Shown piece by piece: positions 1 through 8,214 of a stretch of 62,454 bases of DNA. Both the position numbers and the translations under genes were made by a program. The notes under the pieces are model-generated. The model did no database searches. It had not been told where the DNA came from and was given only the letters and a program-made list of their open reading frames with translations. Each line of letters opens with the position of its first letter. The first letter of the stretch is position 1. This DNA comes from Acetobacter pomorum (GTDB lineage: Bacteria > Pseudomonadota > Alphaproteobacteria > Acetobacterales > Acetobacteraceae). The stretch is from contig NZ_PEBQ01000083.1 of assembly GCF_002738225.1 (NCBI RefSeq), forward strand, positions 1 to 62,454, written 5' to 3'.

Positions 1-677
1 TTTTGTGCAAAACAGACTTTTTCATAATCTAACCCGATGTACAACCCTTCTGTGAGATTTCCGCGTCGAAATTCTCCGTTCAAAAGTACAGCAACATGAC
101 CCCGGTTATGCCTGGGGTTTGATTATTTTCATTTTTCATCAGGCTTCCGGGCGTAGCGTAAACAACGCGATAACATCACGAGGTTTCAGATCATTCGGTA
201 TTAACCCTGATGCTGAGTCAGTGCGTTATGTTTTGGGGGAATGTCAATGTAATAACAAAGAAAAGTAAAAAATATTATCGTTTATGTCATAACTTTTACT
301 TTTTTATAATATGTAATGAAAATTAAATTCAAAACAGTGTGTATTAACGTTAGAATTAATCACAAATATGTTAATTTTTATACTTGTATGTTACGTGAGA
401 ATCGTATTTCGATTCGCAAATATAGCAAATTATTAAAAGAGTTTTTAAAATCGTTTTATAAAGTAGTTCTACGTTTATAGAGTTGAAAAATACATTGCCT
501 GAACATCGGCGCATAACGTCATTTATAGTCAATCTGTGAATATTTCTGCTTTCGTCGATTAGGCAAACGAGAGCGTAATTGGTGAACATTCATACATTTC
601 AGCTATTTACGCTAGGCAAAGGTTACGCAATAAGGGCTTTCCGATTTTGCTCATCCCCTTTTGTTGTCTGAGGCTCC
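1..677. other. Gene-poor AT-rich left flank
   Basis: No convincing intact gene lies here. Positions 99-118 form a GC-rich hairpin (ACCCC-GG / CC-T-GGGGT) followed by a T-rich stretch to 130, which reads as a rho-independent terminator on the + strand for something left of the window. On the minus strand a short open stretch at about 141-225 ends in residues that look like a normal protein C-terminus (DLKPRDVIALFTLRPEA), and another runs from about 128 off the left edge; neither has a start codon and I recognise neither. They may be remnants of decayed genes. From about 240 to 660 the sequence is strongly AT-rich and presumably contains the promoter for the gene at 678. Confidence 0.4.
99..130 (+). 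terminator. Hairpin plus T-rich tail near left edge
   Basis: ACCCC at 99-103 pairs with GGGGT at 114-118, extended by one wobble and a G-C pair, loop of about six bases, followed by a T-rich run (119-130). Which gene it would serve is not visible. Confidence 0.4.
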
Positions 678-2300
678 ATGATCCGTCTTGATACGATTAG
701 CAAGCATAATGGTCATCGCGTCATTTTTATCGATGCGTCAGCATCACTTCAAAAGGGTGAGAAAATTGGGCTTGTCGGGCCAAATGGCGCAGGAAAGACA
801 ACGCTGTTTCGGCTCATTACAGGAGAGGAAGAGCCTGATGAAGGGCATGTTCTGATTGATCGTGGCATTACTATTGGCTTTTTCAATCAAGATGTAGGGG
901 AAATGGCAGGGCGCAGTGCGGTTGCCGAGGTCATGAACGGTGCCGGACCCATTGCCGAGGTGGGAGCCGAGCTGGCGGAACTGGAAGCCGCTATGGCGGA
1001 CCCAGAGCGTTTGGATGAACTGGATACCATTCTTGAACGGTTTGGCGAGGTTCAGGCTCGTTTTGAAGAACTGGGTGGGTATGCGCTGGACGGACGTGCA
1101 CGTGAGGTTTTGCACGGATTAGGCTTTAGCCAGGAAATGATGGATGGCGATGTAGGTCGTCTGTCTGGTGGCTGGAAAATGCGTGTGGCGCTTGCACGTA
1201 TTTTGTTGATGAAACCAGATGTCATGCTGCTGGATGAGCCAAGCAACCATCTTGATTTGGAAAGCTTGATCTGGCTGGAGCAATTTCTGGCTGGTTATGA
1301 TGGCGCGTTGCTCATGACCTCGCATGATCGTGCTTTTATGAACCGGATTATCAATAAGGTGATTGAAATTGATGGTGGGGTTCTTTCCAGCTTTTCAGGA
1401 GATTACGAATTTTATGAGCAACAGCGCGCCCTGAGTGAAAAGCAACAGCAAGCTCAATTTGAGCGTCAGCAGGCTATGCTGGCCAAGGAGGTTGCTTTTA
1501 TCGAACGCTTTAAGGCGCGGGCTTCCCATGCTGCACAAGTGCAAAGCCGGGTTAAGAAACTGGATAAAATTGACCGGGTTGAACCACCCAAGCGCCGCCA
1601 AACGCTGACCTTTACATTCCCTCCAGCTCCGCGTTCGGGAGATGCGGTTGTCAGCTTACGTGGTGTAGATAAAGCATATGGTAGCCGTGTTATTTACAAA
1701 GATCTTGATTTATTAATTCGTCGCCAGGAACGTTGCTGTGTGTTGGGCATTAATGGGGCAGGTAAATCAACCCTGTTAAAACTTGTTACAGGCAGTACAG
1801 AACCTGATGCCGGTATGGTTACTTTGGGCGGAAGCGTCAAGATGGGGTATTTTGCGCAACACGCCATGGATCTTTTGGATGGCGACCGCACCATTTTTGA
1901 AACCCTGAATGATACCTTTCCGCTTGCAGCGCAAGGTTCATTGCGTTCACTGGCAGGTAGCTTCGGTTTTTCTGGTGATGATATAGACAAAGTGTGCCGC
2001 GTTCTTTCTGGCGGTGAAAAGGCGCGGTTGGTTCTGGCATTGATGTTGTATGACCCACCAAATTTTCTGGTGCTGGATGAACCCACCAACCACCTTGATA
2101 TAGCGACCAAGGAAATGCTGATTACCGCTTTGGCTGACTATGAGGGGACAATGCTTTTTGTCTCCCATGATCGTCATTTTCTGGCTGCGCTTTCTAATCG
2201 CGTTCTGGAACTTACACCACAAGGGCTTCATCGCTACGATGGTGGATATACAGAGTATGTTGCCCGGACTGGTCGAGAAGCACCTGGACTGCACGAATAA
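678..2300 (+). CDS. ABC-F family ATP-binding protein (double ABC cassette)
   Basis: A soluble 540-residue protein with two ABC ATPase cassettes and no membrane segment, the architecture of ABC-F translation factors (Uup, EttA, YbiT, YheS group), which act on the ribosome rather than in transport. The first cassette has Walker A GPNGAGKTT (about residues 34-42), signature LSGGWKMRVALAR and Walker B LLDEPSNHLD; the second has GINGAGKST (about residue 355), LSGGEKARLVLA and LVLDEPTNHLD. A Gln/Glu-rich linker with helical character (about residues 245-310) joins them, as in the P-site tRNA-interacting linker of the family. There is no long C-terminal coiled coil, so it is not a classical Uup. The ATG is preceded by TGAGG at a good distance. 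The ABC-F assignment is firm; which subfamily is not decided. Confidence 0.93.
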   Translation: MIRLDTISKHNGHRVIFIDASASLQKGEKIGLVGPNGAGKTTLFRLITGEEEPDEGHVLIDRGITIGFFNQDVGEMAGRSAVAEVMNGAGPIAEVGAELAELEAAMADPERLDELDTILERFGEVQARFEELGGYALDGRAREVLHGLGFSQEMMDGDVGRLSGGWKMRVALARILLMKPDVMLLDEPSNHLDLESLIWLEQFLAGYDGALLMTSHDRAFMNRIINKVIEIDGGVLSSFSGDYEFYEQQRALSEKQQQAQFERQQAMLAKEVAFIERFKARASHAAQVQSRVKKLDKIDRVEPPKRRQTLTFTFPPAPRSGDAVVSLRGVDKAYGSRVIYKDLDLLIRRQERCCVLGINGAGKSTLLKLVTGSTEPDAGMVTLGGSVKMGYFAQHAMDLLDGDRTIFETLNDTFPLAAQGSLRSLAGSFGFSGDDIDKVCRVLSGGEKARLVLALMLYDPPNFLVLDEPTNHLDIATKEMLITALADYEGTMLFVSHDRHFLAALSNRVLELTPQGLHRYDGGYTEYVARTGREAPGLHE

Positions 2301-2678
2301 TACGGTATCCATATAAAGATCTTACTCGTGTTGTCACAAGTGTAAGATGCACATCACGATAATGATGTTGTTTATGCATGGTTGCGGGGAAAGAATAAAA
2401 TAAAAACAAGGAAATAATATATTTCTTGTATATTAATAATACAAGATCATCTATATTCCACAATATACAGTTATATTTAAATATATTTTTATTATAAGCG
2501 CTGTTTATCATTAGATACATAAACTGTCTTGGACGCTCTATGTATTATTGCGTTATTTCGGTTATCGAGAATACCGCAGCATGTATTTGTTTTCCAAACC
2601 GCTACATTGCTACGGAACCACTATGGCAAGAAGTTATCCAAATTTTATTCTTCTTGTTATAAGTTTTGGAAAGTATCG
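2301..2678. other. Intergenic region upstream of cydA, with inverted repeats
   Basis: Non-coding 378 bp. After the ABC-F stop there is an imperfect hairpin at 2321-2346 without a T-run, a 6-bp inverted repeat at 2351-2368 (ACATCA/TGATGT), and a 7-bp inverted repeat at 2425-2445 (CTTGTAT-N7-ATACAAG). The stretch 2400-2520 is very AT-rich and is the likely promoter region for the oxidase operon. No FNR- or ArcA-type box was recognised with confidence. The reading frame continues open upstream of the chosen cydA start, but the residues encoded there do not resemble the family. Confidence 0.45.
2425..2445. promoter_or_regulatory. Inverted repeat upstream of cydA
   Basis: CTTGTAT, seven bases, ATACAAG: a perfect 7-bp dyad about 235 bp upstream of the chosen cydA start. 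It may be a transcription-factor site for the oxidase operon or a chance AT-rich palindrome. Confidence 0.25.
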
Positions 2679-4112
2679 ATGCAGTACGCACATGATCCTG
2701 CGCTTCTTTTAGCGCGTTTTCAATTTGCCTTTACCGTAGGCGTTCATATTATTTTCCCGGCTTTTTCAATCGGACTGGCTGCTTATCTGGCAGTTTTAGA
2801 AGGATTGTGGCTTAAAACCGGGCGGCCCGTTTTTCTTGATCTTTACCGATATTGGATCAAGATTTTTTCTATTGTGTTTGGCATGGGCGTGGTGTCAGGG
2901 CTGGTTATGTCGTACGAATTCGGCACAAACTGGTCAATCTTTTCCAAAAAAGCTGGGCCAATTACGGGTGTGCTTCTTTCTTATGAAGTCATGACCGCTT
3001 TTTTTATGGAAGCGGGTTTTTTGGGCATCATGCTTTTCGGCATGAACAAGGTAGGGCGTAAACTGCATTTTGCCGCAACCTGCTGTGTATCCGTTGGCAC
3101 CCTGATTTCCATGACGTGGATTTTGTCTTCCAATTCATGGATGCAAACCCCACGCGGCTATACGATTGACCCAGCTACAGGGCGTTTTCTGCCAGCAGAT
3201 TGGTTAGCCATTATCTTTAATCCCTCCTTTCCCTTCCGGTTAGTGCATATGGGGCTGGCGGCTTTTCTGTCTGTTGCTTTTATCGTTGGCGCAACAGGGG
3301 CGTGGCATATGCTGAAGGCGCGCAAGGAAGGAAAAATTTCCACCGAGCCAGTGAGAGTCATGTTTTCCATGGCCATGTGGATGGCAGCCATTATTGCTCC
3401 TATCCAGATTTTGGCAGGGGATGCGCATGGTCTGAATACATTGAAGTATCAGCCCGCAAAAATTGCTGCGATGGAAGGGGACTGGGATTCAGAAGGCCGT
3501 GCGCCTGAACTGCTGTTCGGTATTCCCAACATGAAAACCGAGCACACAGATTACGCCGTTAAGGTGCCGTTGGTTGGTTCTTTAATCCTCACGCATAGTC
3601 TGGATGGAAAAGTGCCGGGCATGAAGGATTTTCCGCGGGATCAGCGGCCTCCATCACCTGTTATTTTCTTTTCCTTCCGCATCATGGTTGCGCTGGGTGT
3701 GCTTATGGCGCTGGTCGGATTCTGGTCTTTGTGGTTACGGCGCAATAGCACGTTGTTTACCAATCCGGTCTTTCATCGTGTGGCACTGTGTATGGCGCCA
3801 GCTGGGTTTATAGCGCTGCTGTGCGGGTGGATTACCACGGAAGTTGGGCGTCAGCCTTGGACAGTCTATGGTCTGCTCAGAACATCAGACAGTGTATCCC
3901 CGGTTGCCTTGTCCAGCATGGCTGTATCGATGACGGCATTTGTGGCGGTTTATGTGCTCGTGTTTGGGTCTGGCATGGGCATTCTGGTGCGGCTATTGGG
4001 CCGCGCACCGCAGGAAGGGGAGCACAATGCTATCCCAGCAGACGCCCCGAAAATTTTGGCAACCCACACGCATCCAAACGTGATTGATTCCTCTTCTGGC
4101 AAAGGAGCCTGA
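2679..4112 (+). CDS. cydA: Cytochrome bd-type ubiquinol oxidase subunit I (CydA/CioA)
   Basis: Haem-bearing subunit of a bd-type quinol oxidase, oxidising ubiquinol and reducing oxygen at the inner membrane. The start at 2679 gives 477 residues beginning MQYAHDPALLLARFQF, the usual N-terminus; the frame stays open upstream to 2529 but that extension is not family-like. Visible ligands: His23 (GVHIIFPAF) and His190 (FRLVHMGL) for the high-spin and b-type haems, Met336 (FSFRIMV) as the likely b558 ligand, and the GRQPW signature (about residues 390-394). The Q-loop region with K-x7-E (LKYQPAKIAAMEG) is short, as in cyanide-insensitive (CIO) oxidases rather than E. coli bd-I. It is followed after 3 bp by cydB, forming an operon with the DUF2474 gene. 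That it is cyanide-insensitive in function is inferred from family type. Confidence 0.95.
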   Translation: MQYAHDPALLLARFQFAFTVGVHIIFPAFSIGLAAYLAVLEGLWLKTGRPVFLDLYRYWIKIFSIVFGMGVVSGLVMSYEFGTNWSIFSKKAGPITGVLLSYEVMTAFFMEAGFLGIMLFGMNKVGRKLHFAATCCVSVGTLISMTWILSSNSWMQTPRGYTIDPATGRFLPADWLAIIFNPSFPFRLVHMGLAAFLSVAFIVGATGAWHMLKARKEGKISTEPVRVMFSMAMWMAAIIAPIQILAGDAHGLNTLKYQPAKIAAMEGDWDSEGRAPELLFGIPNMKTEHTDYAVKVPLVGSLILTHSLDGKVPGMKDFPRDQRPPSPVIFFSFRIMVALGVLMALVGFWSLWLRRNSTLFTNPVFHRVALCMAPAGFIALLCGWITTEVGRQPWTVYGLLRTSDSVSPVALSSMAVSMTAFVAVYVLVFGSGMGILVRLLGRAPQEGEHNAIPADAPKILATHTHPNVIDSSSGKGA

Positions 4113-4115
4113 AGC

Positions 4116-5135
4116 ATGATGGACTTCGCCTATTGGCTCCCTATTGTGTGGGCCGTTATTCTGATAGCCGCCATTTCGATATATGTTGTTCTGGATGGGT
4201 TTGACCTTGGCATTGGCATGCTTTTTGCGCTTGAGCGTCACCCGGACCGGCGAGATGTAATGGTAAACACCGTTGCCCCGGTATGGGATGGCAACGAGAC
4301 ATGGATGGTGCTGGGGGGAGCCGTACTTTACGGTGTTTTCCCCGGTGCTTACGCCACATTGCTACCGGCTTTCTATCTTCCCATTATTCTTATGCTTCTG
4401 GCGCTGATTTTTCGCGGTGTTGCATTTGAATTTCGTGTCATGACACGCGGTACAGCGCGGGAAGGGCTCTGGAATACTGGTTTTATGCTGGGTTCGGGCA
4501 TTGCTGCGTTCTGCCAAGGTGCAATTCTGGGTGGCGTAGTGCAGGGCGTTAAGGTTGTGGATGGAGCCTTTGCTGGTGGCGCGCTGGATTGGCTGACACC
4601 GTTCAGCATTGTCTGCGGCCTGGCCGTTATGTGCGGTTATGCCCTGCTTGGGGCAACTTGGCTGATCTGGCGTACTACTGGCGTATTGGAAGCCTCATGC
4701 CGCCGTTGGGCAAGCCGGCTTGCAGCGGGAATGTTTCTTGCCATTGTTGCGGTTAGCCTGTGGACACCTTTGCTGCATGCGCCATACCTGCGGCGTTGGA
4801 CAGATTGGCCGAACTTTCTGTTTGTTGCGCCAGTGCCTGTTCTGGTGGGTGTTCTTGGCCTTCTGTTCATTATGGGGCTGCGCCGGGGACATTCAAAAGG
4901 GCCATTTTTATGTGCCTTGGGCTGGTTTTTTCTGTGTCTGTCCGGCTTGGGAATTACGATGTGGCCTTATGCTGTGCCACCCGGTTTGACGTTGTGGGAT
5001 GTGTCTTCACCACCATCCAGCCAGTTTTTCCAGCTGATTGGCACCGCCATTCTGCTGCCAATTATCCTGACTTACACAATTTATTCCTATCACGTCTTTC
5101 GTGGAAAGGTGACGGAAACCGATGGCTATCACTAA
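4116..5135 (+). CDS. cydB: Cytochrome bd-type ubiquinol oxidase subunit II (CydB/CioB)
   Basis: Second subunit of the bd oxidase, 339 residues with about eight hydrophobic membrane helices. The N-terminus carries the family pattern WAVILIAAISIYVVLDGFDLG followed by a conserved region with WDGNETWMVLGGA (about residues 50-65), typical of CydB. It stabilises subunit I and completes the haem pocket; CydB itself normally binds no haem in this group. It starts 3 bp after cydA with the purine-rich GGAGCC upstream, and its 3' end overlaps the start of the next small gene by 14 bp, so the three are very probably translated from one mRNA. Confidence 0.95.
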   Translation: MMDFAYWLPIVWAVILIAAISIYVVLDGFDLGIGMLFALERHPDRRDVMVNTVAPVWDGNETWMVLGGAVLYGVFPGAYATLLPAFYLPIILMLLALIFRGVAFEFRVMTRGTAREGLWNTGFMLGSGIAAFCQGAILGGVVQGVKVVDGAFAGGALDWLTPFSIVCGLAVMCGYALLGATWLIWRTTGVLEASCRRWASRLAAGMFLAIVAVSLWTPLLHAPYLRRWTDWPNFLFVAPVPVLVGVLGLLFIMGLRRGHSKGPFLCALGWFFLCLSGLGITMWPYAVPPGLTLWDVSSPPSSQFFQLIGTAILLPIILTYTIYSYHVFRGKVTETDGYH

Positions 5136-5271
5136 TGTTGTTCACGAAAATGGTGAACATGCACCGCGTTCTCTTGGTGTCCGGATTGCATGGTTTGTAG
5201 CCATCTGGTCGCTCAGCACGGCTGTCTTTTTCGGAGCAGCATCATTGCTTCATCTGATCATTCCCAAGTGA
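5122..5271 (+). CDS. DUF2474 small membrane protein of the bd oxidase
   Basis: A 49-residue gene overlapping the last 14 bp of cydB. It starts with ATG (MAITNVVHENGEHAPR) and has one hydrophobic helix (about residues 22-45, IAWFVAIWSLSTAVFFGAAS) ending in LIIPK. Position and sequence fit DUF2474, a short protein commonly encoded directly after CIO-type cydAB; by analogy with E. coli CydX/CydH it probably associates with the oxidase, but that role is inferred. The AAGGTGACGG upstream can serve as ribosome binding site. It is easily missed because of its length. Confidence 0.8.
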   Translation: MAITNVVHENGEHAPRSLGVRIAWFVAIWSLSTAVFFGAASLLHLIIPK

Positions 5272-5324
5272 AACGTCTGGGCGTGTTTGCCTAGGTATTT
5301 TCCTCCAGTTCTGGAGTTTATCCA

Positions 5325-5840
5325 ATGCTTTTTGACTTTGAACGTGACTTTGCTGGTTCGTTACGCTGCATTCCAATGGTTGCACGGCAGAAACTCGATA
5401 TTGTTGGCATCAAGCTGAGCTTGCGCCAATGGAGCCGATTTACGCATGAGGAGAGAAGCAAACTGGTGGATCTACCTTGTGAGACCGTACGGGAGCAGAT
5501 TCTCTATCATGAAGTGGTGGCACATTTTATCGCAACCCGCAGTGATGAACCCTTGCGCCCCCTTGCAACGCAGGGACTGGAGGCATGGCGCGAAAAGGAC
5601 CAGATGCCAGAAGCTGTAAGGGTGCAGGCACAGGCTGATGGCATAGCACCGCCTACACCCGCGCAATGGGCGACGCTGGATCCGCTCCAAAGATTTGCCT
5701 TGGTAAAGTTGGCGCGCTCAAAACATGAGAACGAAAATTTTGTACCTGCCATGAGGGAATTTGGCCTTCTGCACCAACATGCTGGGTTGTTGCAGGATGT
5801 AGGTGTTACCATTGGCTTGTCTGCACGCGGACCCCATTGA
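5325..5840 (+). CDS. Nitrate reductase-associated protein family
   Basis: A soluble 171-residue protein. The N-terminal block LRCIPMVARQKLDIVGIKLSLRQW followed by EERSKLVDLPC matches what I recall of the nitrate reductase-associated protein family (Nitr_red_assoc), whose biochemical role is unknown. It starts at ATG with CTGGAG about ten bases upstream. It ends 22 bp before the molybdopterin oxidoreductase start, so the two are likely co-transcribed. No assimilatory or respiratory nitrate reductase is visible in the window; the only molybdoenzyme neighbour is the YdeP-type protein, which suggests the family may serve molybdoenzymes more generally. Confidence 0.75.
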   Translation: MLFDFERDFAGSLRCIPMVARQKLDIVGIKLSLRQWSRFTHEERSKLVDLPCETVREQILYHEVVAHFIATRSDEPLRPLATQGLEAWREKDQMPEAVRVQAQADGIAPPTPAQWATLDPLQRFALVKLARSKHENENFVPAMREFGLLHQHAGLLQDVGVTIGLSARGPH

Positions 5841-5862
5841 ATATTGGCTGGAGGATGATTTG

Positions 5863-8166
5863 ATGAGCAAAGAAAAAGAACCTGAATACAAACCATATCA
5901 TCATCCTGCAGGCGGGTGGGGTGCCGCAGGAGCCACAGCCAAAGTGCTGATGGAGCAAAGCGTTCTGGTTAAGGGGTCACGCGGTCTTTTATCCATGAAC
6001 CAGCCAGGTGGTTTTAAATGCCCTAGCTGTGCGTTTCCTGACCCTGACCACCGTAAAACATTGGAGTTTTGCGAAAATGGTGCCAAAGCTCTAGCGCATG
6101 AAGCCACAAAGGCCCGTATCACGCGGGAATTTTTTGAGAAATATACCGTTACGGAGTTAATGCAAAAAAGTGATTACTGGCTGGAAATGCAGGGGCGCTT
6201 AACGGAGCCCATGCGTTATGATGCCCAGAGTGATCGCTATGTACCTGTGGTATGGGATGATGCGTTTGCCTTGATTGGCCAGCATTTGCGCGCGCTTGAA
6301 AGCCCACATCAGGCCGAGTTCTATACATCTGGCCGCACAGCAAATGAGACAGCCTTTCTTTACGCAATATTTGTGCGGGAATTTGGCACCAATAATTTTC
6401 CCGATTGCTCAAACATGTGCCACGAACCAACTAGCCGTGGCTTGCCGCCTTCCATAGGTATTGGCAAGGGCACAATTGTCATGAGTGATTTTGAGCATGC
6501 CGAAGCAATTTTTGTGGTAGGGCAGAATACTGGCACAAACTCCCCACGTATGATGACAAATCTGGTAGAGGCCCGCAAACGTGGGGTGCCGATTGTTCTT
6601 ATAAATCCAATGCCAGAGCGTGCGCTGATCCGCTTTACGGAACCACAGGATGTGCTGCAAATGGGCACATTTGGATCAACCCCCATTTCCAGTGAGTTCG
6701 TTCATGTGCGCATTGGTGGAGACCTGGCCGTTTTTAAAGGCATGATGAAAGTGCTTTTTGAAGCGCAGGATCGTGGTGAAAACGTACTGGATACAGACTT
6801 CATTCATGAGCATACATCTGGGCTGGACGCCCTGCGGGCGGATATCATGCGTTATGAGTGGGAAGATATTACGCGCATATCCGGCATATCTGAAGACCAG
6901 ATCCGCAGAATTGCCAGTATCTACATGAAATCCAATGCAACAATTATTTGCTATGGTATGGGTCTAACGCAGCATCAGGAAGGATCACGCCTGTTACAAC
7001 AGGTTGCAAACCTGCTTCTGCTGCGTGGTAATTTTGGCAAGCCGGGGGCAGGTATTGCGCCAATTCGTGGTCATTCCAATGTGCAGGGTGATCGTACGGT
7101 TGGTATTGATGAAAAACCAACCGATATCTATCTGGACCGTGTGCGGGATGCTTTTGGGTTTGAACCCCCGCGCGGTCATGGGCACCATGTTCTGGAAGCC
7201 ATAGCAGCCATGGAGGCAGGTACAGCCAAGGTCTTTTTCGGCATGGGCGGCAATTTTATTCGGGCCGTGCCAGATACGGATCGTTCTTATGCTGCCATGC
7301 GCAACCTTAACCTGACAGTTGGTGTGGCTACCAAGCTGAACCGAGGGCATTTGGTGCACGGCAAGGATGCCTTGATCCTGCCTGTTGTGGCTCGTTCGGA
7401 AATTATCCGCACGGAAGCCGGAGAGCAGTTTGTAACCATAGAAGATGCCATGGCAAATGTTACAGCATCACGTGGGGTATTTGAACCTGTAAGCGAACAT
7501 GTATTGCCTGAAACAGAAATTGTGTGCCGTATGGCTATGGCAACACTCCCTGACTCACGCACGCCGTGGGCACAATATATGGTTGATTATACTTTGATCC
7601 GCGATAAAATTGCCGAGGTATATCCGGAAATTTACACAGATTTTTCAGAAAAAATTAAAAACCCGCATGGTTTCCACCTCGATATTCCGCCGCGTCGTCG
7701 TGTATGGAAAACACCGAATGGCAAGGCAAATTTTCTGGTTCTGCCTGGCTTGGATGTAGATGCACCAGTCAAAGATACTGCCATGCTACGTCTGGCAACC
7801 ATTCGTTCTCATGATCAGTATAATACAACCATTTACAGTAATAATGACCGTTACCGTGGGGTATATAATACACGTCTTGTTGTATTTATGAACAAGGAGG
7901 ATATGGCTGAGCGAGGTTTGGCAAATGGTGATGTTATTGGTTTGGAAACCTACAGTGATGATGGCATCAGACGATATGTGGATGGCCTGAATGTGCTTGA
8001 TTATCCAATGCCACGCGGCGCCATTGCCGGATATTACCCAGAACTGAACCCGTTATTGCCACTTGATTATTTTGATGAAATTAGCGGTACGCCAGCAGCA
8101 AAGTCTATTCCCGTCAGAGTAGTGGAAAGCATTGCCTCGGCACCGCCAATTCGGATTGCCAACTAA
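5863..8166 (+). CDS. FdhF/YdeP-family molybdopterin oxidoreductase
   Basis: A 767-residue member of the bis-MGD molybdoenzyme superfamily, closest by recollection to E. coli YdeP, linked there to acid resistance; substrate unknown. The N-terminus has PGGFKCPSCAFPDP (Cys53, Cys56) and FCENGAKA (Cys70). Molybdopterin-domain landmarks follow: YTSGRTANETAFLYAIFVREFGTNNFPDCSNMCHEPTSRGL (about residues 150-190), IVLINPMPE, YGMGLTQHQEGSRLLQQ, LLRGNFGKPGAGIAPIRGHSNVQGDRTVG, and a C-terminal dinucleotide-binding domain with RSHDQYNTTIY. No signal peptide or Tat motif is visible, so it is probably cytoplasmic. The ATG at 5863 is preceded by GGAGG; the frame is open back to 5803 but that overlaps the upstream gene. 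No dedicated electron-transfer partner is adjacent. Confidence 0.9.
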   Translation: MSKEKEPEYKPYHHPAGGWGAAGATAKVLMEQSVLVKGSRGLLSMNQPGGFKCPSCAFPDPDHRKTLEFCENGAKALAHEATKARITREFFEKYTVTELMQKSDYWLEMQGRLTEPMRYDAQSDRYVPVVWDDAFALIGQHLRALESPHQAEFYTSGRTANETAFLYAIFVREFGTNNFPDCSNMCHEPTSRGLPPSIGIGKGTIVMSDFEHAEAIFVVGQNTGTNSPRMMTNLVEARKRGVPIVLINPMPERALIRFTEPQDVLQMGTFGSTPISSEFVHVRIGGDLAVFKGMMKVLFEAQDRGENVLDTDFIHEHTSGLDALRADIMRYEWEDITRISGISEDQIRRIASIYMKSNATIICYGMGLTQHQEGSRLLQQVANLLLLRGNFGKPGAGIAPIRGHSNVQGDRTVGIDEKPTDIYLDRVRDAFGFEPPRGHGHHVLEAIAAMEAGTAKVFFGMGGNFIRAVPDTDRSYAAMRNLNLTVGVATKLNRGHLVHGKDALILPVVARSEIIRTEAGEQFVTIEDAMANVTASRGVFEPVSEHVLPETEIVCRMAMATLPDSRTPWAQYMVDYTLIRDKIAEVYPEIYTDFSEKIKNPHGFHLDIPPRRRVWKTPNGKANFLVLPGLDVDAPVKDTAMLRLATIRSHDQYNTTIYSNNDRYRGVYNTRLVVFMNKEDMAERGLANGDVIGLETYSDDGIRRYVDGLNVLDYPMPRGAIAGYYPELNPLLPLDYFDEISGTPAAKSIPVRVVESIASAPPIRIAN

Positions 8167-8174
8167 CAAGGCAG

Positions 8175-8209
8175 ACGCAATAGGAACGCGATTGAAGTTC
8201 CTATTGCGT
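8175..8209. terminator. Bidirectional terminator between YdeP-type gene and NCS1 permease
   Basis: Perfect 13-bp stem ACGCAATAGGAAC (8175-8187) and its complement (8197-8209) with a 9-base loop, located between convergent genes. There is no long T-run on either side, but the position and stability fit a shared terminator. Confidence 0.75.
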
Positions 8210-8214
8210 GCATA

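Noticed and set aside
371..589. 72-residue minus-strand open frame in the left AT-rich flank
   Set aside because: No recognisable family or ribosome binding site; such a frame can arise by chance in this AT-rich flank.
5325..8166. Reading the locus as a nitrate reductase operon
   Set aside because: Only the associated protein is present; the large molybdoenzyme has YdeP-type features and no nitrate reductase partner subunits are visible.
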